DNA from: Hyaloperonospora brassicae
Lineage: Eukaryota; Oomycota; Peronosporomycetes; Peronosporales; Peronosporaceae
Direction of reading: 5' to 3'
Assembly (NCBI GenBank): GCA_947650285.1
Contig: CANTFL010001449.1
Coordinates: 248,001 to 312,000, forward strand
DNA length: 64,000 nucleotides
How positions within the stretch are numbered: position 1 is the stretch's first letter; every line of letters begins with the position of its first letter. Below are positions 1-11,818 of this stretch, piece after piece. Both the position numbers and the translations under genes were made by a program. The notes beneath the pieces were generated by a model. It saw only the letters and a list, made by a program, of their open reading frames with translations. It was not told where the DNA came from and did not search any database.

Positions 1-479
1 AAACTGCAAACTGGCAACCGGCGCTTGACCTTATCGCTCGCGATGGTCAGCTGCTGGAAACGTCGTACTGAGGGCGTCTCGTGTGATCTAGAGTGTTATC
101 TGCCTCGGTTCACGCGCCGACGTCGTCGTAGACTTCTGTTGAAGGGGTCCCGTCAATCTCGCAACAACAGCATCGGTCTCCATTCCCAAACACTGCTCAT
201 CTTGGTTTAGTCACTTCCGACAGAGCAATTTTAAAGGAACCATCAATTTGGTTCTTCTGCATTTAAACGCGCGTCACTATTGGTGAGTCCATTACTATGG
301 AAAACCTTTACTCCTCCTGGGGCTCGGTGCACAAGAGTGGACGCTCGTTCTGAACTGAGTCGGAGCACTCTAAAGCGGGAGAGGCGATGTTATTGAAACC
401 CTACTCATAGGTCACGGAATTGGTCACGTGGTCTGAGGCGCATTGAACGCCGCAATGGATGGATGTCCAGCTCAAGGTC

Positions 480-960
480 CTGGGAGAAAACTTCTTGTTG
501 TCAACGTGTATGCACTAAGTGTCTAGACTGAGAGGGATTCAATGTTCGAGAGCCTTCTACTTCTTCCACAGGAATACGACAGACCCATGTTTGTTGGTGG
601 GGACTTCAATTGTGCTTCAGAGCCGCAACTGGACCGTTCCTTTATATCTCCACCCGGAAGACACGATTCTTTGGCGTTGCGACGGCTTCTCGGTCGAGCG
701 CAGCTCAGTGATGTTGTTGATGGTGACATGGAGATCGCCGAAGAGGAGAGAGATGTACCGGCATTTCACGCGGCGGATCACACTTAATTCTACACTCTGC
801 AGGGCGGTGGTTTGGCGGGTTCGCGACTAGATAAGTGGTGTGTGAGCTCGCGGCACGCTTACTAGTTTCAATACGTTGCTATGTCGGTACCTGGTCCTGA
901 TGCCGACCACAATGGCATCACCATCAGGATCGGCGTGCTTCATCATGTGGTTCGTGTCCG
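480..960 (+). pseudogene. Endonuclease (EEP) domain remnant of the LINE
   Basis: One frame near 485-520 reads RKLLVVNVYA, a typical internal strand of the apurinic-type endonuclease of LINEs. Another frame at 542-787 contains VGGDFNC, the conserved GDFN motif. Further down, YTLQGGG and RLDKW followed by ADHNGITIRIG match the end of the domain, where the usual SDH catalytic motif has become ADH. The pieces lie in different frames. This part would have nicked target DNA to prime reverse transcription; it cannot be functional here. Confidence 0.75.
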
Positions 961-1649
961 AAAGCCGATGCGTGTATCTTGTTCCAGGCTGTGCACATGC
1001 GGCCGCGCACAAAGACATCATTGCGACCACCACGTTGGGCCAGATTTGAGCTGACGCGATCAATTTTGTTTCGACGTTGGACTATACCACAGCCTAGAGC
1101 TTGGCCGACTGGTGGGACAAATGGAAGAAAAGTCTTCGAAAGGTTCTTTTGGCGGCTACCAAACCGCGCTTCAAGTCCTGACAAAACGCTATCGGCAGCG
1201 ACTGCATCGTCTCTATATACTATTGGATAATGCTCTCCTGTTGGCGCGTACCCCTGATACCTCACCTTCTGGTGATCATGAAAGATGCAACCAGCCTAGC
1301 ACCCCCTACACTCCGGCGGAATTTTGGAGTAAAGTGGCAGAGTGTCAACGCTTATGGCAACGGACCGAATCAAAAGCCTTCTCGTACAGCACTCGTCCAC
1401 TCCTGGAGAGACGTTTCGCCGATTTTATACCCGGGTATCAACTAAGTTTTAGTACAACACCATCGTGTGTCTGGGAGGATAATCGACAAACGGGCCGAAT
1501 CGTTCTCAGAAATTGTCTGATGAGATGGCCAACGGCTGGAAGCAAATTATGACTCATTATTTTGCCTGTCACGACAATACTGCCGCGTTCCTTTCCCGGG
1601 CCACCCCTCCGAACCGGGTTGATGACTCTGCTGTGATATCGAAAATTAT

Positions 1650-2590
1650 GCCCGACGATGTGAGAGTGGCTTTGAAGAGACTTAAACGTGGTAAATCCGC
1701 TGGACCGGATGAATCAACAACACATTTTACCGAGATCACGCGGAAACGCTCTACCTTATTCTCGCGACAATTTTCACCAGATTGCTTACGTGCAGCGTGT
1801 TCTCGGCGTCGTTTGGTGTAGCATTTATTCAGTGCTTGAAGAGATCTCCGGACTTTGCCTTGCCGCTTGATCATCGCCCGATCGATCTCCTCAAGAGTTA
1901 CTACAAGTTATTTACCAAGATTCTTTCGTTTCGGGTGCGGCCATTGCTGTCGCAACTAGTCCTGCCGGATCAAGTTGGTTTTGTTCCAAAGCGATCGATC
2001 CATACGGATCTTGACATTTTTACGGAGGTACGCAAATCTGCAAACTTGGACAGCGATCTACATGGAGCAATTGTTCTGCTTCTTGATTTTGCAAAGACGT
2101 ACAACACATTGCAACGTCCATATTTACTTTCGGCACTGACACGGCGTGGGTTGTCACCTCACTTCGTATCCGTCGTGGCAGCATTACACCGCAACATTAC
2201 GTGCCGTTTTCTCGTCAATGGATATCGCTCGAGTCGACGTGCCGTTACCTGTGGAATACGGCAAGGATGTCCCCTTGTGCTACTTCTCTTTATTCTGGCC
2301 CTCGATATTGTCTATCGGGTGCTTCAAGCGCGGGACGACGTTAATATATCATCACGCGGGCGGATAAGTGAGCTCAAAGTCTCGGGATATGCCGATGATA
2401 CTGCTGTCTACCTTCGCGATCGGTCTGCAATTTTGCCTATTATCGCTATTCTCGATGACTTCGCTCGCGTGTCAGGTCTTCGGACAAATCGGGCTAAATC
2501 AATGGTTCTCGAGCTGGACTCGCACGTATCAGCGCAACATGTAAGCACCTGTGGTCTTACTCTGCTGACTACCAGCGAAGGTTGACGGTA
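1650..2590 (+). pseudogene. Reverse transcriptase domain remnant of the LINE
   Basis: The stretch GKSAGPDESTTHF near 1690-1730 marks the region just before the RT core. An open frame from about 1782 to 2585 then carries most of the RT. It contains the DHRPIDLL and DQVGFVPKRS blocks, a third block with the first catalytic Asp in LLLDFAKTYN, the IRQGCPL block and the catalytic YADDTAVY box. A stop at 2585 and later frame changes break it. It is the longest preserved piece of the element, and the YADD box is intact. Confidence 0.88.
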
Positions 2591-2780
2591 TCTTGGTGTT
2601 TTGGTGAAACAACAGGTTGCGGTAGCCGATAACCGGAATAAGTGCATCCGATCTCGCTAGAGCCGACTTGTCTTAGCACGAGGAAATACGCACACGGTGT
2701 AACAACGGGCTCAGCTCGCCAGTTCTATTGCTGTTCCCCAAATCACGATTTTAGCACGGCACTGTTGGCCTCCTCCCGCC

Positions 2781-3356
2781 GTGGTTACCAGGCTGCACAG
2801 CTTGATTGTTGACTTTGCATGGGGCTTCCGTGATGGCAAGCGGGCCCGACTGTGGGTCCCTTCTGAGATAGCTTCTTTACCAATCCATCAGGGAGTTCTA
2901 GCGGTGCCTTGTATTCGGATGGAGTTGATGACTATGGCGGCTACAGCAATTGGACATTGGGCAGCTACTCTTTCTTCGAGGAACTTACGCCTTGGTGATT
3001 ATTTGTGGGGATCGAGTGGGTCAGGTCCGGATTACATCATGCCTTGTTGGACGGAAGACAAGCGTTCTCGATATCGAGCGACTATATGGCAAACCGGGTC
3101 CGACCTTGTTGGAACTTCTGCGGCTCGGCTGGCCCGCCAAAGAACGATCAGGGAAGTCTGCAGACGTGCCTTCTCGTTTACATTGAGAGCTGCAGTCGCC
3201 TATAATGACGACAGTAGTGTAACCATTGATGTTCGACGGGTGCTTGGTGATCGACTGCGCGCTGGGATGCGGGCTGAACTGGCGGCGTCGGGGCGATTTG
3301 ATCACCGGTGGCTTGTCTACACCACGCTCAAGGATGCGTCGTGGCTGCGAGATTGA
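2781..3356 (+). pseudogene. LINE thumb/connection-region remnant
   Basis: An open stretch of 191 codons continues in the LINE's orientation downstream of the RT. It has the character of the LINE region between RT and zinc finger (a motif like FAWGFRDGKRARLW, comparable to the W-G-K-R segment found there). It lies between the RT and zinc-finger remnants of the same element, so it is assigned to the element and not to a host gene. No separate catalytic motif is visible. Confidence 0.55.
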
Positions 3357-4020
3357 CGGGTTACGGCTTACACATTTAACGGAGTCGCATTTGCCATGGG
3401 TTTGACTTACCTTGGCGAGGCAATGTCTTGGACGACTTTGCAAACTGTCATTATCTTGTTCTCTCCCACGCGTGACATGGCGACCCAGTCTATGACGATG
3501 AGACGGCATTTCGGGTCCTTCTGCCTCGCACTTATTTACACTTTTCCGTTTCTGGTCTATCGGGCGCTGGAACCTATGTCCGTAATTTCGTAGTTAACGA
3601 ATGTGCACCAATTTTTATGACTGGCTTCTCACTGGTGAAAGTGCATTTCTCCAGCCTTTCGATACGGGAAAGGAATGTGGGTTGCAGACCGTCTCGTCGA
3701 TGAAGGCGTGCGATATCACCGCGTCCTCATCGAGTGGGACTTCTGTCCACTTTGGTGCGCATCCAATGCTCACGCGGGTTGTATACCTGTGGTCCGGTCG
3801 TCGACGGTGGCGGCCACATCGAAAGAAACTTAAACAGTTTATTTCCCGGTGGCGCTATATTGAAGAAACTAGAATTCTCGAGGAACGGGTTGCAAAGGCG
3901 GACTTTCGCGTGATATCGGAAGGTTCACCATTGACTACGCGGAGAGATATAAGACCCATTCGTGCGTCCTTTCCTGCCAACGGTTAAACGATATATCGAC
4001 TGAAGAGTAACATTTTCCAG

Positions 4021-4305
4021 CTCTGGAATTGGGCGAAGCAAGATCTGTCGTGCCCCGTCCCTGATTGTGCGGATGCTGATCGAGCTCTGGCAATACATAT
4101 ATTTTGGACATGCCCTAGTGCGCGTCAATACTTGGATCTCCTTGATAGGTGGCAATGGCTTGGTACATTCCACGAGAATGACTTGCATGTTTGGTTGTTT
4201 GGACTGGACCTACCGGAGATTCCTCCAAAAGCCTGGGTTGTTGTCCAGCCATCTATGAACACAGAGGCGGATTTTTGGAATGCTCAGGCTGCGTCTTCCC
4301 GGTAG
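4021..4305 (+). pseudogene. zf-RVT-like zinc-binding tail of the LINE
   Basis: Reading from 4021 in the first frame gives a short open segment ending at a TAG near 4305. It contains SCPVPDC followed by HIFWTCPSA, a Cys-x4-Cys and His-x4-Cys arrangement. That is the zinc-binding signature found after the RT in many plant and oomycete LINEs (zf-RVT). Its metal ligands are all present, so it is one of the better preserved parts of the copy. Confidence 0.65.
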
Positions 4306-4599
4306 CTCAAAAGCTGTGAAGTTTTGTCGTATCAACGAGACTTCATTCCATCTGGTACGAGCGCCTCCGCCACATTAAAGACACGTCTCTATCACAGGAT
4401 GTTCAAACAGCTAGGGTCAAGACTATATTTCGCCGGTCGGTTCAAAGGTTTCGTGGATCAACCTACCAGCCACACATGGGGGAAGACGGGCAACGATTTG
4501 CGCAGGCACGGTCGGCCTTTGCTGATAACCTTTTCTGCTACCACGCACCTCGTTTGTTGCACGTACGAGCTACCACACAATGCCCAGGAGTGCTATACC

Positions 4600-5110
4600 T
4601 CCTCTTTTTCGAGAGAGGGTCCCGAGGAAATCCAGGTCCAGGCGGATCTGGATCTGTTATTGCCCGACCTCACGTTCCGAAGCACGGCGCATGCGTTTTT
4701 TGGGTAGCGAGCGTGGGTTATGTCTCTGCCGATACTACTAACAATATTGCTGAATACTGGGTCTCGTCCACGGTCTCCGGCGAGCAAAGTTCAGCGACTA
4801 CTTACCCCTGCATGTCATTGGGGACAGTGCCCTTCTGCTTTGCAACTCCAAACACGACATCCTCCACGCAAGCAAGACTTGGTGCAACAATTCACCGAAT
4901 CAAGAGCCATCGCTAACGATATCCATTTCTCCAGCTGGAGACATCATTATCGCACCTACAACAAAATATCGGATCGACTGATTAATATCGCTATGGACAC
5001 AGGTACTTCGATTGAAGCGCACGCTTTTTCTAACATCGTTCTGGTTCAGGAATCCACGACCTTCCTTGATTCTGATGTCAATCATTCGTTGGAGACCTTT
5101 CAAGCCGATT
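4600..5110 (+). pseudogene. RNase H domain remnant of the LINE
   Basis: One frame reads GSRGNPGPGGSGSVI and then TTNNIAEYW, which are the first and second catalytic blocks of eukaryotic/LINE RNase H. A second frame has HVIGDSALLL with the third catalytic Asp, and a third frame has WRHHYRTYNKISDRL and NIAMD, the final block. The first catalytic Asp appears to be replaced (FFERGSRG where FDGGSRG is usual), and at least two frameshifts separate the blocks. The domain would have removed RNA from the cDNA hybrid. Confidence 0.8.
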
Positions 5111-6959
5111 AGCACGTCATACAGGGCCCCGGCCCGATACCGAAAAACCAGATCATCTCGCGACAGGAGGCTACGCGTAGGCGTTCTGATGTCCGAGACA
5201 TAGTGCTACCTAGTATATAAGTAGCAGTCACCCCGGTAACCTTGTTGCCGGATGACAGGATATAGCAGGTCGTAAGCGTACCTAAATATACCTCACATTC
5301 TCTCTCACTCAATATGGCTTGCCGTGACCATGTGATACATCAATTACATCAATTAGCATAGACTAAGAACCAGACGTAATCGGACGTTGAGACGCTGCGT
5401 GCAAGCACGATGACACGATCGTGTAATTTTTACGATACGCGGGGGAAATGCCTCCTCGAGAGCCTTCACTTCAGCACATTTAAGACAATAACGCGTCGTG
5501 CCCTCTTGCATACCAAATACGAAGAAATGGCGTTGTTAAGCCATGTCCATCAGTTGTGTGATGATACGCAAAGCAAGTTTGTCATGATTTCTGCATGTAG
5601 TCACGCACTAACTACTTTCCTCGTCGAAGTGAATAGAAGTCTGCGCTCAGGCGTGAATCATTTGGCGAGGCTCGAACACCAGTCACAAAACGCGCTAGAT
5701 ATTTTTTTAAGTGTAGAGGACGCCGAATCATCTATGACAAGCTTTTCAAGGGTTAATTCCTTGGATTTACCAAAAAGCCGAGGCGGCAAGAAATTGACCT
5801 TTTCCGTCGGATCATCAGTTAGTCTTGACGATATCGCAATATCAATCTCCCTAATCCAGCGGTTAAGGGGGAGATGATTTGACCATTGATGGAGTATGTA
5901 GACGTCCCCCTTGGTAAGATTGCCTCATTTTTCACGATCTTGGGTGCAACAGGTCGTACTCTTTGCACGATCGTGTTGGTCCCTCCAACATCAAAATCAT
6001 TTACTGATCTAAACGCAGCAGGAGTTGAGGCATTACCTTTACCCATTAGTAGTAGAAGATTCTTCCATATCATCTGCCGTAAATTTCTTAATTATCCGAC
6101 AGTGGCGCTCACGGGTATATAACTTGAATGTCATCGATATTTATCTCTATCGTCGACGTAACAACTTCTGGTAGGATAACCATGTTTAGATTATCATCTC
6201 CATCAAACAAAAAACTCCCCACTTTCTCGATGAAACACTGACGTAGTACACGCTTCCTTCAGTCGTTACTTTCCTGTCGGTCACATTGTCATCAGCTCTG
6301 CTCACCAGTTGCTTGGGCTTTTTGTGGCTCATCATCTTGTTCCGTAATCCATCTGGACGGTGGGTTGACCTTCCTTCTAGCAAATCATTCGCCTCACGAT
6401 CGGTGTCTCATTCGAGACTGTATTGACCTTATTGACCCCTTCGATCGATCGACCTTCCACCCGATCGACACCTCCGATCTCATAGATCGTGTGGACCGCC
6501 AGAGTTATTCTTGTTGATCGGTGATTGTCCATGTTGGGTGGTTCGTGCAACTCGCCATCGTCGGATGGGATCGCGTCTGTCTAATGGATGGACCGGTCTT
6601 GTACCCCCTAATTCTCTACTATGATCCCGTCTGGATGATGGGTGGACTGTCGATGAACAATACCTGCCTCATCAGGATTGTTTTCCGTGATGTAGTTCGA
6701 CTCGCAAACTATTCGCTTCAATCGGTGACAAGCTTGATCAATTTGTTTATTTGTTTTGTCATTCAATCACCGCCAGTGACTCTACCGTCTTGTTTCCTTC
6801 CAAAGCGCCGTCGGTTGTTATCGCCGCACATTTTGTGGCCTGCCTTCTCGACCATCCTTGATCCTTACAATCATTGACCATGATTGCGTTTGGCATATGG
6901 GTGCTCTTCTATATACCAGATTAGCTTTCTCGTGATCGGACTCCTCGATCGCGATTTTC
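5111..6959. other. Gene-poor decayed sequence between retroelements
   Basis: No recognisable gene. A 155-codon open frame starts with ATG at 5410 on the plus strand (to 5877) but matches no family I know. Short frames around 5819-6122 on both strands are equally anonymous. From about 6400 the sequence is rich in GATC and CGATCG, like the gypsy-derived block further right. It probably includes the 3' part of a decayed retroelement whose end is at 6960-7085. Confidence 0.5.
5410..5877 (+). CDS. Anonymous 155-codon open frame, doubtful gene
   Basis: The frame opens with ATG and runs 155 codons before a TGA. I see no conserved motif, signal peptide or membrane segment, and the composition is unremarkable (Ser- and Leu-rich). 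It lies inside a block of dead retroelements, so it could be a remnant of a gag-like region or chance. It is listed only because it is long for this AT-leaning, stop-rich neighbourhood. Confidence 0.15.
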   Translation: MTRSCNFYDTRGKCLLESLHFSTFKTITRRALLHTKYEEMALLSHVHQLCDDTQSKFVMISACSHALTTFLVEVNRSLRSGVNHLARLEHQSQNALDIFLSVEDAESSMTSFSRVNSLDLPKSRGGKKLTFSVGSSVSLDDIAISISLIQRLRGR

Positions 6960-7085
6960 CTTACAGGGGACGCGCTAAACAGCGCTAACTGAAAGACTAC
7001 ATGGCGACAACTCGATCTCCAGCTACACACCTACATATAATCAGTTGTATTGGGGTCGTAATTTGTGTTCGTCTTCACCAATGAC
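6960..7085 (+). repeat. 3' end/LTR-like segment of a retroelement, plus-oriented copy
   Basis: This segment begins with a coding tail (DALNSAN then TGA, at about 6970-6994) and runs on through noncoding sequence ending near GTGTTCGTCTTCAC (7066-7079). The same sequence, reverse-complemented, occurs at 9365-9500. Identity looks high over roughly 120 bp with scattered substitutions. The pair is the 3' coding end plus UTR/LTR start of one retroelement family in opposite orientations. Confidence 0.7.
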
Positions 7086-9118
7086 AAAATGACAGCGGTA
7101 CGTATCACCGAATTCTACGCTAACAGACTCTTGAAGAACGGAATCAAAGTGATGGTGAAACGACGACCCTGCCCGGGTACCCGCCGATTCAATAGGAGGC
7201 GAACTAGCCCCCAACCAGCTGAGCCTTGAATTCAAAGTGTCACCTCCTACGCAACAGTATTCCCATGAATGTACGCGGACCTACGGAACAAAATCATTTG
7301 GGACACGGTAGGACCATGATACGCTTACGGCACACTAAGTTTGGTTCTAACATGTAGCTAATTAATTCTTCTGCAATTTTAGAGCGATATGTTAGAGTTG
7401 GCGAGCTCTACCACGGATGAGCACACCTGCTGGCAGAACAAGATTGAATCGTTTTGGTTTTGCACACAACTGCGTCACCGGTTCCATTATTGTATAGGGG
7501 TCAGTGGACAACGCCAGGATCGAAAAGGCGATCACAGTACAAGAATGTAAGGATAGTGACAGGCTATTTGGCTCGTCATGACAGTCTTGCGATTCTTTTC
7601 CGAAGTGCATGTCTCTACAAACGATGACAACATGCACCTACACACTAATGTTGGGAATGTCTGTATCGTGTTTAGCAGGATGACTGGGAAAAAAGTGTGG
7701 ATACGCCGTCGCGCTCAAGGTGCTGGTGAGCCTTCGTCGTGCAAAATTCTAGGTTGCAAGCAAAGATACAGTAGTGTACCTGTTCTTTAAATATTTATGG
7801 AACAAGCGCCCTGGGGTCAATGATATGCAGTGTACTGGCGAAAATGTGTACAACCAGGAGATGCCAAGGTAACGAAGCCACTGCTCTGACCGCATGTGTC
7901 TACTAATATCCAACGGTTTCTCAGTGCATTTGAACTAAATATAGATTAACTTATATGTTAAACGGATTGTCCAGCCTCGAGCGTATATAAATACTGATAG
8001 ATCGAGCTTTAACAGACGAAGGCGCCGCGGATCGCACTCAGTGAAATGCAACAACAACAATTGGCGGGGTCCGGATCACGCGTATCGAGGCCATTGCAAT
8101 AAAAATTCAAATGATGTTAAACTTATACCGAGATCAGCTACGTGCTCATACCTTGTATTAATACCTCGAACGTACACGAAAGTGCATGTAAATACTCAAT
8201 AAACGATTGTTCAATTTTTCTAATGTAAATGCATGATTACATGCATGATAAGTTAGCTCAAGGACATAAGTTTCATCGTCATCATTGATAGGTGCAACAA
8301 ACAAGTAGATCCGTGCAGAAATTGGCATTCTTACGATACAGCAAAAAGGCTTGATTGAAAGACATTCAAAACAATAAATTTGTGTGATGTCAAAGCATTG
8401 ATTGCTGAACTATTGGTATTTTGTATCAGCTGTCAACGTTGTAGAACGTGATGCAAGCAATAAGAACATGTATAATATTATTGCGTTGACGAGAAGTGGT
8501 GGGGCGTGCCGAAATTACCTTGAAGCATCAAAAGTAGCACCACCATCACCACCTCATCTTATAAGCACCCATCATGTAAGTGCTATTCTCAAAGAAATGG
8601 AGGTTTCCTTCAAATGTAGCCGATATCCGTTTGCTTAGTCGTATTTGAACTGGCCGGAAGGACATTGAATATGTACTGAATCGGGTTTGGGATATTCACT
8701 TGGACATTGAAGATGCCGCACATGATTCGATACTTCCTGGTAGCCCATAGTGACCTTCCCCGTGACATGTCGGTGATCCAACGGAAGATGTGGAGGTTGT
8801 CCACGAATTAACTGATTGATCGATATAGCTGTCATTACTATGAGCAGCGTACAATAATTTTTGAGTCTGATTTTTTTTACCGTGCCCTTCATATTCGATA
8901 CTATCCTTCGCTCCAGTAGTGGCCACACATAATATCGACTTTCTTCTTAGATTCGACAGGTCAGGTCGCATGTTGCCATCAACCTCGGACTGCTGGGCAG
9001 ACGTAATTGAGCAGTCGTTGTCTTGCTGACGATTATTTATCCAGAAATCTGAAGACAGTATCTTTATAAGTCGCGATAGGATCAAATGAAGGTAAACTGT
9101 AAGATTTTCTGCACGTAT
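7086..9118. other. Stretch without recognisable genes
   Basis: About 2 kb between the inverted retroelement ends. Open frames are all shorter than about 130 codons, overlap on both strands and carry no motif. A run of AT-rich sequence (7900-8400) holds no promoter or RNA gene I can identify. Confidence 0.5.
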
Positions 9119-9230
9119 TTAGCTCGAACCTGGCTTACGTCAGTGCAGAACGTACTTGGCTTGAACCTGTCTTACTTCAGTGCAGCACCTTGAATCAGAT
9201 TTGTATTACGTCAGTGCAGTACTTTGTCTT
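9119..9230. repeat. Three tandem ~37-bp units containing TTACGTCA-type boxes
   Basis: Three successive units share a core TTACGTCAGTGCAG (centred near 9138 and 9210, with TTACTTCAGTGCAG near 9173 as the middle copy) and are spaced about 37 bp apart. The core contains TTACGTCA, the ATF/CREB-type bZIP binding sequence, intact in the outer two units. The array adjoins the retroelement end at 9365-9500 and may be part of its regulatory region (U3). That role is inference. Confidence 0.6.
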
Positions 9231-9364
9231 GGAATTTCTTTATGTGTGTTTACAAACGCTAAGGCGTAACGTTTAGTAATGTTGTGTTGGGGAGGAATGT
9301 CGACGATAAAAATATATGATATGTTTGTAATAATCGCAAGGCGCGGTGCTATGTACCACTGTAA

Positions 9365-9500
9365 TTTTTTATCTGTGAAGACGAACACAAATTACGACCC
9401 AAATACAAATGATTATATGTATTTCTGTAGTTGGAGATAGAGTTGGCGCCAGGTAGTCTTTCAGTTGGCGCTGTTTAGCGCGTCCCTCCTTACAGCATCG
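9365..9500 (-). repeat. 3' end/LTR-like segment of a retroelement, minus-oriented copy
   Basis: Reverse-complement partner of 6960-7085. On the minus strand it reads as a coding tail (ending RRDALNSAN, stop at about 9465) followed by noncoding sequence ending in GTGTTCGTCTTCAC at about 9375. It closes the gypsy-like remnant to its right. Confidence 0.7.
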
Positions 9501-9715
9501 ATCGCTTCATTCCATCTCTCACGCACTCGATCGTCTTCAGGTCTCTCCTATGGTATTGATCTCCAGAGATACCTTCGTTGATATTAAATCCTCTAGCGCA
9601 ATTTTATCGCGATCAAATCGTGACGAGCCCGCCCCCAATTTCTTTACCTTTTCTTTAACTATCTAATTATGGCGGACTTTAATCCGCGTGGGCTCTAAGT
9701 ATGTCGTACGATCCG

Positions 9716-10105
9716 TCAGCGGCCCTTCGTATTATTTGGCTTTCGTTTATTCCTTCTTTGCGGTGGCTTCGAACGCTTAAGTTTATCATTTATCAAACCG
9801 CCACGATCCGACTGACGCATACTCCTGCGTAACGGTGTCATGTCTTCTGCCATCCACAAACTCGGCGGGTCTCCATAACTCAAAATTATTTCGCAATCGC
9901 TGAGGTTAGTGAGTTTTACATATTTACTCGTGCCGGTTCCAGTAGTTACGGTTGGCACCCACGCCGCATCTCGCCTTAACCACATTTGGCTTAAGGAGAG
10001 TTGACCCCGATCTTTAACTCGGTCGATCTGCTCACTGCGCTGATCACGTGTCGATCGATCCAATTTACCACCTGAATTGTCGATCGATATGGCGGTCTTT
10101 GACAT
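9716..10105 (-). pseudogene. Gypsy polyprotein linker remnant
   Basis: A 129-codon minus-strand frame contains VPTVTTGTGTSKYVKLTNLS and then SLWMAEDMTP. This is the character of the segment after the protease in oomycete gypsy polyproteins, where a YVRLTN motif and a G-x-W-x-A-x-D-x-x-P motif are usual. It follows the gag zinc-knuckle region in the correct order. It has no catalytic residue of its own. Confidence 0.6.
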
Positions 10106-10879
10106 ATTAGACCAGTAAGAGCTTTAATTGTAAAACACAAAGCATCGTCGGCCGTATCTAATAGTATACGCGATGTAACCCTTGAAGTTTTAACCTAATA
10201 CGGCTCATTAGCCGACTTGATCGCAGACCCACACATCAAAATACATACTAGTAATCGGCCCAATGTGATCGCAATTCTCGTTCCCCTACCGTTATGTAGG
10301 CATTCTCTTTAATTCTTTCACCCTCTTGAGCTCGACTCTCGTCAATCACGCATCCAACTCTTCGGGCAAAGATATTGTCGACGATCTATAGTTCTGCACC
10401 AGAGCCAAACAGAATAGTGGCTTTTTCATTGTTGATCTTGCCCACTGCTTTTGCTTGCTTGAGATACTTACCGGGGGTGTAATATTTCCAATATTCGCGT
10501 GACCCGCCCCTAGCGCAAGATCAAGTTCCATCTTTACGTGCTATCGGGCATATTCATCCACTTTTTTCACACTTTGAATTGAAGAGACACATGCTGAGTC
10601 ATCACGTATATTAGCGATCGGTCGATACGATTGTTAATCTTTTCACCATTTTTTTGCATTTCAACAAATGCATATATGTAGATCCAATTACGCTTGGCTC
10701 GCACCCGATTCCATACTCGCGAGCGTCCTATTTTAATATCTCTTCCACCTTGGGCGGAAACATTCCAACATAACTGGCGGGTACATACCACTTCCGTATC
10801 GAATTGTAGAATTCTTCCATAGGGAACTTGACACTCTCGTGTCCTTTTCCGCAATCCGCCCACACGTAAAACAATTATT

Positions 10880-11164
10880 TTAAAGAATGACTCTTGCACC
10901 ACGTTTCTGACAGGTCAACCTTTTCCAGCATCCTCGATCATCATTTTTAGTCGGTCCGCAGTGTGTACACGCTCTTGATCGCTCACCGCGATCTTGTGCG
11001 TCACCTCGATCCACGTCACTCTGTCGCACGCGACATTCTTGGTCTAAATTCGCTTGATCAGGTATGGCTTTCATCCAAATGCGACGTTGATCGGTATACC
11101 CATACGATCCACATGACTCGGACTCTGATCCGCTTTCGTCTCTCTCGACCCGGATCGCTCTCAC
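10880..11164 (-). pseudogene. Gypsy gag zinc-knuckle region
   Basis: The minus-strand frame holds CTHCGPTKNDDRGCWKRLTC followed by QKR. This resembles the zinc-binding end of oomycete gypsy gag, where two closely spaced Cys/His clusters are normal. The second cluster is damaged (QKRGAR where QKCGxxGH would be expected). The Arg/Asp-rich sequence before it is typical for the end of gag. Confidence 0.6.
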
Positions 11165-11258
11165 TGCTCAAGTCGACTTGATTGGCGCCGAATTCGGGGT
11201 CACGGCCGATCGCTGATGGAACTAGTTTGATCCCATCGACGCTTTTACCTGGCGGGCT

Positions 11259-11818
11259 TCATCCTTTGACGGGTGCGCGGTTCTTTTCCATTTCGTCAGC
11301 GTCCGTCACTCGAAGTATAGTAAATTGCTTGGTATGATCGCGGTCATCTTGTGTCGCAATATAATGTTCCACATGTTCACATCTGACAGCCAGTTTCTCC
11401 TCTTGGATCACAATCTTGGACTGTATCGCTGCGACATTAAGTCGGTATAAGTAATTCAACGGATACCTGTCCGATACCTTACGTGCATGGTAATACTGTC
11501 GAGACACCGACATTCCATACACTCCATACTGTATCATGGAGCATTTCAGCAGAGATTTCCATGCACGACGAGCAGATCGGCTTAGTTGACGATACAATTC
11601 CGTGCCGATCCCTTGAACTGATCGCCAAAAATTAGACAGTTTTCTTCGCCTGAAGCTTGATCACGTAGGAACGCGGACCTGACTTTGCTAATCAAACTCC
11701 GGGCTCGGTCTTCGTCTCCTTCTCTTCCATTGAACTCCTTCAGTCCTGCAAATGCTGAGCCACGAATATGTTGTATAATTGGCCGGCTATATGGTAGAGC
11801 TTCCGTAAACGCTACCAA
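11259..11818 (-). pseudogene. Gypsy gag (retrotransposon gag protein) core, frameshifted
   Basis: Two overlapping minus-strand frames, joined by a frameshift near 11,590, read like oomycete gypsy gag. The first has VRSAFLRDQASGEE and IFGDQFKGSARN. The second has LSRSARRAWKSLL, SRQYYHARKVSD, LNYLYRLNVA and CEHVEHYIATQDD. The W-x-x-L / YYxAR / YLYRLNVAG order is the diagnostic pattern of this gag family. The protein would have formed the virus-like particle; this copy cannot make it. Confidence 0.72.

Larger units (their letters stand above)
1..5110 (+). mobile_element. Decayed non-LTR (LINE-like) retrotransposon with C-terminal RNase H
   Basis: Fragments of one plus-strand LINE polyprotein lie in the expected order across about 4.6 kb: the end of an endonuclease/exonuclease/phosphatase domain (about 480-960), a reverse transcriptase (about 1650-2590), a zinc-binding zf-RVT-like tail (about 4021-4305) and a type I RNase H (about 4600-5010). 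The reading frame changes many times and stop codons are frequent, so the element is dead. The 5' end is not visible and may lie outside the window. The 3' end is placed after the last recognisable RNase H residues, near 5110; no poly(A) tail or target-site duplication was identified. The RNase H places it with the RNase H-bearing LINE clades, but the exact clade needs a phylogeny. Confidence 0.85.
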
